From NCBI RefSeq assembly GCF_000378345.1, contig NZ_KB899545.1, positions 496,001 to 560,000 on the forward strand: a stretch of 64,000 nt of DNA, written 5' to 3'. Positions 18,986 to 27,633 of this stretch are shown piece by piece; position 1 is the stretch's first letter; the number at the start of each line of letters is the position of its first letter. The notes under the pieces were generated by a model. The model saw only the letters and a list, made by a program, of their open reading frames with translations. It did no database searches and was not told where the DNA came from. This stretch comes from Hirschia maritima DSM 19733 (GTDB lineage: Bacteria; Pseudomonadota; Alphaproteobacteria; Caulobacterales; Hyphomonadaceae). Made by a program: the position numbers and the translations under genes.

Positions 18986-19996
18986 ATGATCACAGTCGGT
19001 AACATAAAAATTGATGTACCAGTATTCTTAGCTCCAATGTCAGGAGCTACTGATGCACCATTTCGCCGTCAAGCGTCAAAGTTTGGGGCGCCGGTTGTTG
19101 TGACTGAAATGATTGCCGGATCAGAATTAGCTACAGGACGAAAAGATATGGTTTGGCGCATTGCCAGACCTGAAAATACTTACCCTTTTGTTGTTCAATT
19201 AGCCGGCCGCGATCCGGAGTGGATGTTTGAAGCATCAGGAATAGCGGCAAAAGCGGGCGCGGATATCATAGATATCAATATGGGTTGCCCGGCACGAAAA
19301 GTCACAGGTGGTCAATCAGGATCCGCTTTAATGCGTGATTTGGACCTTGCCAGAAGTCTTATCGTTGCCACTAGAGAAGGGAGCGATAAACCAGTTACTG
19401 TAAAAATGCGGTTAGGATGGGATGACAATTCGTTAAACGCTCCCGAACTTGCTCAAATCTGTGAAGAAGAAGATGTAAAACTTCTAACTGTTCATGGTCG
19501 TACGCGATGCCAGTTCTATGAAGGGCACGCAGACTGGTCCAAAGTAAAAGCCGTAAGCGACGCATGTAATCTTCCCGTCATTGTAAATGGGGACATAAAT
19601 ACTTCAAAAGATGCGCAAATAGCTCTTAATGAATCAGCCGCCCAAGGTGTTATGGTTGGCAGAGCCGCCATGGGGCAACCGTGGTTGCTGGGGCAGATAG
19701 CGTCGGAACTGACAGGAAATGTCTTCAAGGCTCCCTCATTTTCAACAAAGCTTGAAGCGCTATGCGAACAAATTTCAGATAGTATCGAACTCTATGGTGA
19801 ACGACTGGGTGTGCGAGTATTTAGGAAACACCTAGCAGCTTTCATCGATAGCGCTAAAGAATTGCAAATTGATAATGCTCAACGCGATAACATTCGGCGG
19901 AACTTGTGCCAGATCAATAATGATACTGAACTGAAATCAGAAATTAAAAAACTGAACCATCTCTCAAATCTAAAAATTGAGGCAGAGGTGCAATGA
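18986..19996 (+). CDS. dusB: tRNA-dihydrouridine synthase DusB (NifR3 family)
   Basis: FMN enzyme that reduces uridines in the D-loop of tRNA. Motifs: APMSGATDAPFRRQASKFGA near the N-terminus, the active-site cysteine in DINMGCPARKVTGGQSGSALM, LTVHGRTRCQFYEGHADW and VIVNGDI, then VMVGRAAMGQPWLLGQI. The start ATG at 18986 gives MITVGNIKID; an in-frame TTG at 18974 is less likely. It lies directly upstream of ntrB with a 4-base overlap (ATGA). This linkage is old and gave the family its NifR3 name. Confidence 0.95.
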   Translation: MITVGNIKIDVPVFLAPMSGATDAPFRRQASKFGAPVVVTEMIAGSELATGRKDMVWRIARPENTYPFVVQLAGRDPEWMFEASGIAAKAGADIIDINMGCPARKVTGGQSGSALMRDLDLARSLIVATREGSDKPVTVKMRLGWDDNSLNAPELAQICEEEDVKLLTVHGRTRCQFYEGHADWSKVKAVSDACNLPVIVNGDINTSKDAQIALNESAAQGVMVGRAAMGQPWLLGQIASELTGNVFKAPSFSTKLEALCEQISDSIELYGERLGVRVFRKHLAAFIDSAKELQIDNAQRDNIRRNLCQINNDTELKSEIKKLNHLSNLKIEAEVQ

Positions 19997-21060
19997 GCAT
20001 GACTTTATCAGACAGAATTCTAGATACATTACCAGTCGCTGTCATATGCGTAGGTAAGGATGGAGTGATCCAACAAGCAAACCCAATGGCTGAATCAATC
20101 CTTTGCCAAAGTCATGCTTTGCTTATCAATACGAACTTAAGCAAACTCACTGCAGAAGATTCGCCGATTGTTGATCTGGTTCAAAGAGCATCACGAGATG
20201 GTGGAACTGTTTACGCTAGAAACATAGTGCTTTCCGGTCCATTTATCTCCCCGACGAACATCGACGCCACAGCAGCATTATCTGCTAATGATGATATCAT
20301 AACGATCAGCTTAAGTCCCGCTGCTTATCAAGCAGATCATGAATCCAAAAGCCAGTCCGCCGCCATGGCGGAAGTTGCTAGAATTCTTGGGCATGAAGTT
20401 AAAAACCCACTTGCAGGAATTGTCGGGGCAGCACAATTGCTCGCACGGCAGGCTCGTGATGACCAAATGTCCATGTTGACCCTCATAAAAGAAGAAGGTG
20501 CACGTATTGGACGGTTAGTCGATAGATTTGCAGCTTTTGAAACTTTCTTCCGTCCTCGTCCTTCAATGACAAATATCCATCAAGTCTTAGATCGCATTAT
20601 GGAAATGTCGTCCGCTAGTTTTGCTGAAAAAATCAAATTGACTTTCCGTTTCGATCCTTCACTTCCTGACGTGTATGTTGATCCTGATCATATTCACGAA
20701 GCTTGTCTTAACCTCGTGAAAAATGCTGCCGAAGCTATTCCAAAAGGAAAAGAGAAAGGACACATCCATATCTCAACGAGATATAGAGCAGGTGTTACAT
20801 TGCGACACTCAAAGGGTGAAAAACCCTCTCGGTCTGGCGCAATCGAGATAGCAATTAAAGATAATGGACCAGGTGTCCCTAAAGCTGTTGCAGATCAGAT
20901 TTTTACTCCGTTTTTCTCGACCAAGAAGTCGGGAGCGGGGATTGGTCTAACAGTCGTTTCAGAAATAATTTCAGCCCATAGCGGGTTTGTAGAGCTTGAA
21001 AACTCAACGTCTGGCGCGTGTTTCAAGCTTTTACTACCCATTTCTATTCCCAAAACCTAA
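19993..21060 (+). CDS. ntrB: Nitrogen regulation sensor kinase NtrB (GlnL)
   Basis: Cytoplasmic histidine kinase/phosphatase that controls NtrC in response to nitrogen status through PII. In 355 residues: an N-terminal PAS domain (about 8-110, VAVICVGKDGVIQQANPMAE), the phosphorylated histidine H134 in ILGHEVKNPLAGIVGAAQLL, and the ATPase domain with NLVKNAAEAI, IKDNGPGVP and GAGIGLTVVSEII. There are no membrane helices. It overlaps dusB by 4 bases and is 12 bases from ntrC. Confidence 0.94.
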   Translation: MSMTLSDRILDTLPVAVICVGKDGVIQQANPMAESILCQSHALLINTNLSKLTAEDSPIVDLVQRASRDGGTVYARNIVLSGPFISPTNIDATAALSANDDIITISLSPAAYQADHESKSQSAAMAEVARILGHEVKNPLAGIVGAAQLLARQARDDQMSMLTLIKEEGARIGRLVDRFAAFETFFRPRPSMTNIHQVLDRIMEMSSASFAEKIKLTFRFDPSLPDVYVDPDHIHEACLNLVKNAAEAIPKGKEKGHIHISTRYRAGVTLRHSKGEKPSRSGAIEIAIKDNGPGVPKAVADQIFTPFFSTKKSGAGIGLTVVSEIISAHSGFVELENSTSGACFKLLLPISIPKT

Positions 21061-21072
21061 GAGGTAATCCTT

Positions 21073-22491
21073 GTGAGTGGCCCCACCATATTAGTCGCAG
21101 ATGATGACTCAAGTGTTCGTCTAGTTATCAGCCAAACACTTGCTCAAGAAGGATATCACGTCAGATCGACAAACACCGCTTCTACACTTTGGAAATGGGT
21201 TGAGGCCGGTGAAGGTGATTTGCTTATAACTGACGTTTATATGCCGGATGAATCTATATTCGACATCATGCCACAGATACGTCAGGAAAGGCCCGACCTG
21301 CCAATCATCGTGATTAGTGGTCAAAGCACTGTTCTAACGGCAACAATGGCTTCAGACCATGGTGTCTATGACTACATGCCGAAGCCGTTTGATATCGATG
21401 CATTAGCTGATTCAGTGAAGCGGGCGCTACAGAAACGGTCAGCTAAAGGTATTGAGCCAGCAAGTCGAAAAGCCGAAAAAGACGAGGCATTGCCACTCAT
21501 TGGTCGGTCAACGGCAATGCAAAATGTGTATCGAGTTATAGCCCGTGTAATGAACACCGATTTAACCGTTTTGATTGAAGGAGAGAGTGGAACCGGTAAA
21601 GATTTGTGTGCAAGTGCTATTCACGATCTCGGAAAACGAAAAACCGGCCCGTTCGTTGCCGTGAGCCTAGCTGCCCTTCAAAAAGAGCAAGTTGAAGCAG
21701 ACCTTTTTGGTTTAACATCAGAAAACGGGACATCCTCTCCTGGTCGCGTTGGGGAAGCGAATGGGGGCACACTTTATCTGGATGAAGTTGGAGATATGCC
21801 GCTTGAAGCGCAGACCCGACTTCTCCGTTTTCTCCAAGATGGACAATACTCTTCACATGGTGGCGGGCCTGTAAAACAATCGGATGCACGCATTATAGCA
21901 TCTACAAAGCATGATTTACGTACTTTGGTTGAACAGGGCCTTTTTAGAGAGGATCTTTATTATCGTCTAAATGTTGTATCTCTTTCGTTACCTCCATTGC
22001 GTGAACGCAAAGAAGACATCTTAGAGTTGGCAGCTGCTTTTCTTGTTCGTGCAAAAAGAGAAGGGCTCCCAGAAAAACAATTAGATAAATCCGCTTATGA
22101 TTTGCTTTCAGCATATGACTGGCCCGGAAATGTTCGAGAATTAGAAAACTTAATTCGTCGCCTTGCGGCTTTAAGTCCTGAACCAGTTATTTCAGCACGA
22201 GAAATCGAACGCGAAATGAAATCCGGTGCCAAACCGGAGAGAGAGACTGGAGCGTTTGAAGCTGAAGTAGAGACATTGTTATCACGTCACTTCATGGCCC
22301 GTTTAAGCATTGCAACTGAAGCTGACGGATCAGTGTATCCGGACGTTATTGAACAGGTTGAACGACCATTATTAAAATTGGCTCTGGCTGCAACAAATGG
22401 AAACAAAGTGAAGGCGGCGTCTTTATTGGGGCTAAACCGAAACACGCTAAGATCAAAGATCAATAGTTTGAAACTAGGTGACGAAGAGTAA
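21073..22491 (+). CDS. ntrC: Nitrogen response regulator NtrC, GAFTGA-less
   Basis: Response regulator of the NtrBC pair, 472 residues, GTG start. Receiver domain with phosphorylated D54 in LLITDVYMP; AAA+ domain with Walker A GESGTGKD (170-177) and Walker B LYLDEVGD (234-241), then the arginine region EDLYYRLNVVSLSLPPLRER; C-terminal Fis-type helix-turn-helix (NGNKVKAASLLGLNRNTLRSKI). The loop between EADLFG and GGTLYLD normally carries GAFTGA, the sigma-54 contact. Here residues 211-229 read LFGLTSENGTSSPGRVGEA and the motif is absent. Rhodobacter capsulatus NtrC, which also lacks GAFTGA, activates sigma-70 promoters. The same may apply here. Confidence 0.93.
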   Translation: MSGPTILVADDDSSVRLVISQTLAQEGYHVRSTNTASTLWKWVEAGEGDLLITDVYMPDESIFDIMPQIRQERPDLPIIVISGQSTVLTATMASDHGVYDYMPKPFDIDALADSVKRALQKRSAKGIEPASRKAEKDEALPLIGRSTAMQNVYRVIARVMNTDLTVLIEGESGTGKDLCASAIHDLGKRKTGPFVAVSLAALQKEQVEADLFGLTSENGTSSPGRVGEANGGTLYLDEVGDMPLEAQTRLLRFLQDGQYSSHGGGPVKQSDARIIASTKHDLRTLVEQGLFREDLYYRLNVVSLSLPPLRERKEDILELAAAFLVRAKREGLPEKQLDKSAYDLLSAYDWPGNVRELENLIRRLAALSPEPVISAREIEREMKSGAKPERETGAFEAEVETLLSRHFMARLSIATEADGSVYPDVIEQVERPLLKLALAATNGNKVKAASLLGLNRNTLRSKINSLKLGDEE

Positions 22492-22549
22492 ACAAGGGCT
22501 TCTGCTCCAGAATTAGATGTTTACGAATGCAGTTGTTGCGTTTATGTAT

Positions 22550-22582
22550 CACAGTGTCGCAATTATGACACGCTAAACTGTG
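22550..22582. promoter_or_regulatory. Overlapping inverted repeats before ntrY
   Basis: GTGTC (22554-22558) and GACAC (22567-22571) form an inverted repeat with an 8-base spacer. An overlapping outer pair, CACAGT (22550-22555) and ACTGTG (22577-22582), surrounds it. The block ends 5 bases before the ntrY ATG in the only sizeable gap of the ntr cluster (96 bp). It could be an operator or an RNA hairpin covering the ntrY translation start; no Shine-Dalgarno is visible there. Confidence 0.4.
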
Positions 22583-22587
22583 CATAG

Positions 22588-24807
22588 ATGAAAACGTCGC
22601 AATTCGCATTTAAACCACCCGCTAACTTCGGTCCAATAGGAACGATTGTACTGCGGGTTTTGTTTGCCGTATCTGCGATATTGGCAACAATCGCGACTTA
22701 TCTATCTGTTGCTGACAGCCAAGCTTCTACGGCGTCTAGCCCATTGATGATTTGGTTGCTTGTTGTCAATTTAGTTTTCATTCTCATTCTAGGGGCAGCC
22801 TTAACAGCAAGAATATATAAACTGTTTAAGGAAAATCAGGACACACAAGGTGGTGCACGATTAAGGTTGCGGATTATCGCACTGTTTGGCCTGGCAGCTA
22901 TGGTTCCTACGATAATAGCTGCACTTCTAGGAACTTTGATAAACCGAAGCGTAGATAACTGGTTATCTGAACGTGTTTATGCGGTGGTGGAAAATTCTTC
23001 CGACGCTGCCGAAGCATCGGTTACCGCAGTTATCAACGACGTTCGAAACAATGTTGCAGAAGCTGTTACCGATCTAAATGACGAGTCCGTTGTTGCTGCT
23101 TATTCAAATGCGCCAGTTCAGTTTCAAGAGTTTTTAGCTCTAGAGTCTCAACTACGAGACCTACCTGTATTGGTTATTTATAACGAAAATAGAGAAATAG
23201 TTTTTCAGATCAATAATAGCTCAGATTTGGAAATATCCGAAATGTCTGAGTTAAACTGGATAGCTGCACGATCGGACAAAGACGCTATTAGCGTATCAGC
23301 TGATTTCGTCGTGAGCACTTTGACAAAGCTTCAGGCCTATCCTGAAGCATACCTTTATAGCGCAAGTCAGGGGCCAGTTACTGTTGCAAGACAATTAACA
23401 GCCACGCAAAGTGTGTTAGATGAATATAGAGAAGCAGGGCATCGTAAAGATAGTCTGAGAACTGTATTCGTTCTTTCCTACATAGAGTCGGCTCTGCTGA
23501 TATTATTAGGAACAGCTTGGCTAGGAATGTACGCTGCGGGCCTCATTGCAAAACCAATTGGTGATCTAGCTGCGGCCGCACGAGCGGTTAGGGATGGTGA
23601 TTTATCTGTAAGACTTGATCGTCCCAAGGCTAGAGATGAGGTAGATGACCTCTCTCAAGCTTTTAACCAAATGACTATGCGATTGTCTCGCCAACGAAGA
23701 GATTTGGACTCAGCTCGTCTCGAAGCAGAAGCACGTTCAGAGTTTATTGAGACGGTCCTATCCGGTGTAGAAGCTGGGGTAATTAGGGTAGATCCAACGT
23801 TTAGAGTCACGCTTGCAAATGCTTCAGCTGGCAGACTCTTAAATATCCCTACGGAAAGCCTGAATGACAGTTTGCTTCACGAAATCGCCCCTGAATTCCT
23901 CTCAGCACTGAGGGAAACTGTTGAATCTCGACAGACTGTTGGTTCTAACATCCAACTTTCATCTGGCGATAGCGTGAAAGACATTCATATTAGAGTGTCT
24001 CCAGAAGCAGACATGAACGGTTTTGTAGTCACTTTCCACGACACCACCAGACTTGTGGCAGGTCAAAGACAGGCAGCTTGGAGAGATGTTGCACGAAGAA
24101 TTGCGCACGAAATACGCAACCCACTAACACCAATTCAACTTTCTGCAGAGAGAATTAGAAGACGTTTTGGTAAACAAATTACTGAAGATAAAGAGACATT
24201 CGATAGTTGCACTGAAACGATATTGCGTCAGGTAGGGGATATAGGACGTATGGTCGAAGAGTTTTCTTCTTTCGCCAGAATGCCTAAACCAACTCTTGCA
24301 CCTTTCGACTTAAACGAATTAGTCAAAAACATTGCTTTTGCACAGCGACTTGCATCTCCCACAGTAAGCATAAATGCCGATGTGCCCGATAAAGTAACAA
24401 CGATGACTGGTGATGAGAGATTGTTAGGTCAAGCACTTACTAATATTGTTAAAAATGCACGAGAATCAGTCGAACGTCATATAAATACTGGCGAAATCAA
24501 AGTTGGAAATGTTTCCATAAATGTAGAAATTCAAGATGAAACCGCTCTGCTAATCATACGTGATACAGGCGTTGGATTTCCTACAGAGGATAGAAGTCGT
24601 TTATTAGAGCCTTATGTTACCACCCGAGAAACCGGAGTAGGTCTTGGTTTGGCTATCGTAAATCGAATTGTTGAAGATCACGGCGGGGAAATTACCCTTG
24701 GTGACAACGAACTTTCAGATTCAGGGGCAAGAGTGAATATTACTCTTCCTCTTACCATAATCCGAGAAGATGAGGACGCAGCTCTCATCAGTGAAGGAGA
24801 AGTATAG
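22588..24807 (+). CDS. ntrY: Membrane sensor histidine kinase NtrY
   Basis: A 739-residue membrane kinase paired with NtrX. It has three N-terminal helices (about 15-40, 50-72, 92-115), a periplasmic sensor stretch, a further helix near 295-320, a HAMP domain (KPIGDLAAAARAVRDGDLSV), a PAS domain (about 380-480), the phosphorylated histidine H507 in RRIAHEIRNPLTPIQLSAER, and the ATPase domain with NIVKNARESV, IRDTGVGFP and GVGLGLAIVNRI. The NtrYX pair controls nitrogen, respiratory or envelope genes in different alphaproteobacteria. The stop overlaps the ntrX start by one base. Confidence 0.95.
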   Translation: MKTSQFAFKPPANFGPIGTIVLRVLFAVSAILATIATYLSVADSQASTASSPLMIWLLVVNLVFILILGAALTARIYKLFKENQDTQGGARLRLRIIALFGLAAMVPTIIAALLGTLINRSVDNWLSERVYAVVENSSDAAEASVTAVINDVRNNVAEAVTDLNDESVVAAYSNAPVQFQEFLALESQLRDLPVLVIYNENREIVFQINNSSDLEISEMSELNWIAARSDKDAISVSADFVVSTLTKLQAYPEAYLYSASQGPVTVARQLTATQSVLDEYREAGHRKDSLRTVFVLSYIESALLILLGTAWLGMYAAGLIAKPIGDLAAAARAVRDGDLSVRLDRPKARDEVDDLSQAFNQMTMRLSRQRRDLDSARLEAEARSEFIETVLSGVEAGVIRVDPTFRVTLANASAGRLLNIPTESLNDSLLHEIAPEFLSALRETVESRQTVGSNIQLSSGDSVKDIHIRVSPEADMNGFVVTFHDTTRLVAGQRQAAWRDVARRIAHEIRNPLTPIQLSAERIRRRFGKQITEDKETFDSCTETILRQVGDIGRMVEEFSSFARMPKPTLAPFDLNELVKNIAFAQRLASPTVSINADVPDKVTTMTGDERLLGQALTNIVKNARESVERHINTGEIKVGNVSINVEIQDETALLIIRDTGVGFPTEDRSRLLEPYVTTRETGVGLGLAIVNRIVEDHGGEITLGDNELSDSGARVNITLPLTIIREDEDAALISEGEV

Positions 24808-26180
24808 TGGCTTATGAAGTATTAGTCGTAGACGACGAAACCGACATCAGAGAATTGGTCGGAGGAATACTAGAAGACGAAGGCTATAAGGTCCGAACAG
24901 CTGCTGATGCCAAACAAGCAATGGATGCAGTTCGAGAGAGAGCGCCCAATCTAGTTGTTTTGGATGTCTGGCTCAAAGGTTCAGAGTTCGACGGTCTTGA
25001 AATTCTTTCCATGCTCAAAGAACTAGATAGCACAATGCCAGTTGTAATAATGTCTGGTCATGGAACTGTGGAAACGGCAGTAACCGCAATACGCAATGGT
25101 GCTTATGATTATCTTGAGAAGCCCTTCAATTCCGACAAACTATTAGTATTGGCAGAACGGGCATTAGAAGCAGCCGAATTAAAACGAGAAAATATTCGTC
25201 TTAAGTCCCAGGCTGCGACCAGTGACGAGTTAATCGGTGATAGTCAGGCAACTCAACAATTGCGCGCATCCATAGCCAAAGTTTCACCTGCTAATAGCCG
25301 CGTTCTAATTTCCGGTCCACCTGGCGTCGGGAAAGAGCTCGTCGCACGTATGATCCACACAAACTCACAACGAAGTGATGGTCCATTTATAGTTGTTAGT
25401 GCAGCTACAATAGAGCCTGACCGTATGGAAATGGAGTTGTTTGGAGAAGAAGATGCAAATGGTCGACCGAAAAAGATCGGCCTTTTCGAACAAGCTCACA
25501 ACGGAACCCTATTGCTCGATGAAGTCGCGGATATGCCAGCTGGCACGCAGTCGAAAATCCTACGAGTATTGATCGATCAAAGATTTAAACGTGAAAATGG
25601 ACACTCTGATGTCAAAGTTGATGTTCGAGTAATCTCCTCCACGGCTCGGAACCTCCAAGAGGAAATTTCAGCAGGGCGCTTCAGAGAAGACTTGTATTAT
25701 CGTCTGAGCGTGGTTCCAATTACGGTTCCATCTTTAGAAAGTCGCCGCGAAGACATAGCTTCTTTGGCAAAATATTTTGCCAAGCTCATCGGAGAGTCTT
25801 CTGGCCTCCCAGCTAGAACGTTTTCAGAAGAAGCGCTTGCTGTGCTTCAATCATCTGAATGGCCCGGAAATGTGCGACAATTACGAAACGTAATCGAGCG
25901 GATATTGATACTAGCAAGCGGCGATACTTCTCAAGAGATCATGCCGGATCATCTTCCTATGGATAAAAATGGTGATGGCAATAATACTGCATCTATGGAT
26001 ACAATATCTTTGCCATTGCGTGATGCACGCGAAAAATTTGAAAGAGAATATCTATCACTGCAGATTACGCGGTTTGGTGGAAACATCTCTCGAACAGCAG
26101 CGTTTATCGGTATGGAACGATCAGCTTTGCATAGAAAACTCAAAGCTTTAGGCGTAGATACATCTGGCGATAAGTCGTAA
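24807..26180 (+). CDS. ntrX: Response regulator NtrX
   Basis: A 457-residue NtrC-family regulator with GTG start. Receiver D53 in VVLDVWLK; AAA+ domain with an atypical Walker A GPPGVGKE (170-177) and Walker B LLLDEVAD; Fis-type helix-turn-helix near the end (GGNISRTAAFIGMERSALHRKL). The sigma-54 contact motif GAFTGA is missing: residues 211-228 read LFGEEDANGRPKKIGLFE. This form is common in alphaproteobacterial NtrX. It probably acts as a DNA-binding regulator on sigma-70 promoters. Confidence 0.94.
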   Translation: MAYEVLVVDDETDIRELVGGILEDEGYKVRTAADAKQAMDAVRERAPNLVVLDVWLKGSEFDGLEILSMLKELDSTMPVVIMSGHGTVETAVTAIRNGAYDYLEKPFNSDKLLVLAERALEAAELKRENIRLKSQAATSDELIGDSQATQQLRASIAKVSPANSRVLISGPPGVGKELVARMIHTNSQRSDGPFIVVSAATIEPDRMEMELFGEEDANGRPKKIGLFEQAHNGTLLLDEVADMPAGTQSKILRVLIDQRFKRENGHSDVKVDVRVISSTARNLQEEISAGRFREDLYYRLSVVPITVPSLESRREDIASLAKYFAKLIGESSGLPARTFSEEALAVLQSSEWPGNVRQLRNVIERILILASGDTSQEIMPDHLPMDKNGDGNNTASMDTISLPLRDAREKFEREYLSLQITRFGGNISRTAAFIGMERSALHRKLKALGVDTSGDKS

Positions 26181-26202
26181 AGTTAAAGCTTGAGGTGCAA
26201 GC

Positions 26203-27612
26203 ATGCGAATTATAATTTGTGGCGCTGGTCGTGTAGGTCAGGGGATAGCAGAACGATTATCCATTGATCATGATGTGACCATGATTGATGATGATGCAAA
26301 CCTTCTTGATCAAGTTGGTACTCGTTTTGATGTAAGAACGACACTTGGACACGCTGCGCACCCTCAGACACTACAAGATGCAGGCGCTGAAAACGCAGAG
26401 ATGATTATCGCGGTTACCCATATGGATGAAATCAATATGGTAACATGTCAGGTTGCACACTCTTTATTCAAAATCACGACTAAGATCGCACGCATAAGAA
26501 CACAAGCTTACACAAAAACAGCTTATTCAGACTTGTTTACGCGGGATCATATTCCAGTTGATATGCACATATCGCCTGAAGCAGAAGTAAGTGAATCTAT
26601 TCTTCAAGGTCTATCAACTCCCGGTGCATTTTTATCTGCAGATATGGGAATTATGAACCAAAATGAATCGGGAGTAGTTAAACTTCTTGGTGTGGAAATC
26701 ACGGACAAAGACTCCACCCTTCATGGACGCCGATTGGAAGACATCTACGCCTTATGCCCAGATTGCAATGCACAAATTGTAGGGATTGGCAGAGATAAGA
26801 ACTTGTTCGTGCCAAAAGAAGACCACAAGCTAGAGTTAAATGATCGTGTGTATTGGATTATTCCAACGGATAAGATCGAACACATGTTTGATATATTGGG
26901 AATTTCCGAGAATCACAGCCGTCACGTTGTCGTAGTGGGAGGAGGCCATATCGGCTTAAACGTTGCAAAACAATTAGAAGCTCCAACAAAGAAGAATGGA
27001 CGCAACAAGCACAATGTAAAAGTTCGTCTAATTGAGCGAGAAGCAGATAAAGCGAACAAGGCAGCTGAATTTCTAGAAAGAGCAATCGTATTACATGGCG
27101 ATGGTCTAGACCCTAACTTATTGGAAGAGGCTGGTGTGTCTGACTCTGACCTGGTCGTCGGATTGACCAATGATGATAAAACCAATCTTCTCTTGGGAGC
27201 ACTCGCAAAGAAAATTGGTGCCAAGAAGGTAATTTCACTCGTTAATGAAGCGGATTTAGCAAACATCAAATCCAATGTCGGAATAGACGTACTAATTGAC
27301 CCACGATCAATTACGGTATCAAAAATTCTTTTAAAACTAAGACAAGGGCGGCTTTCAAATCTAAAGACTTTGGAAAATGGCGCAGCGGAAGTTGTGGAAG
27401 GCGTAGTAAAAGAAACGGCTCCATTGGTCGGTATGACGTTAACACCGGAAGAACTTCCCGAAGGCATTTCAGCCGGCGCAATTATTCGAGACGGTTCGCC
27501 TATTGAGCTTTCAAACAAAGTGAAAGTTCATGATACAGTCATTCTATTTGCCGAAAAAGAAATGTCGCGCAAAGTAGATTTACTCTTCCGCGTTAAACTA
27601 GATTATTATTAA
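26203..27612 (+). CDS. trkA: Trk potassium uptake regulatory protein TrkA
   Basis: Cytoplasmic NAD-binding gating subunit of the Trk potassium transporter, 469 residues. It consists of two tandem RCK (TrkA-N plus TrkA-C) units: the first begins MRIIICGAGRVGQGIAERL, the second near residue 240 with HVVVVGGGHIGLNVAKQLE. This double arrangement is that of TrkA proper rather than single-unit KtrA. It is followed 22 bases later by the membrane subunit trkH. Linkage to ntrYX is widespread in alphaproteobacteria. Confidence 0.95.
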   Translation: MRIIICGAGRVGQGIAERLSIDHDVTMIDDDANLLDQVGTRFDVRTTLGHAAHPQTLQDAGAENAEMIIAVTHMDEINMVTCQVAHSLFKITTKIARIRTQAYTKTAYSDLFTRDHIPVDMHISPEAEVSESILQGLSTPGAFLSADMGIMNQNESGVVKLLGVEITDKDSTLHGRRLEDIYALCPDCNAQIVGIGRDKNLFVPKEDHKLELNDRVYWIIPTDKIEHMFDILGISENHSRHVVVVGGGHIGLNVAKQLEAPTKKNGRNKHNVKVRLIEREADKANKAAEFLERAIVLHGDGLDPNLLEEAGVSDSDLVVGLTNDDKTNLLLGALAKKIGAKKVISLVNEADLANIKSNVGIDVLIDPRSITVSKILLKLRQGRLSNLKTLENGAAEVVEGVVKETAPLVGMTLTPEELPEGISAGAIIRDGSPIELSNKVKVHDTVILFAEKEMSRKVDLLFRVKLDYY

Positions 27613-27633
27613 AACATCAGGTGAGATGCGAAA

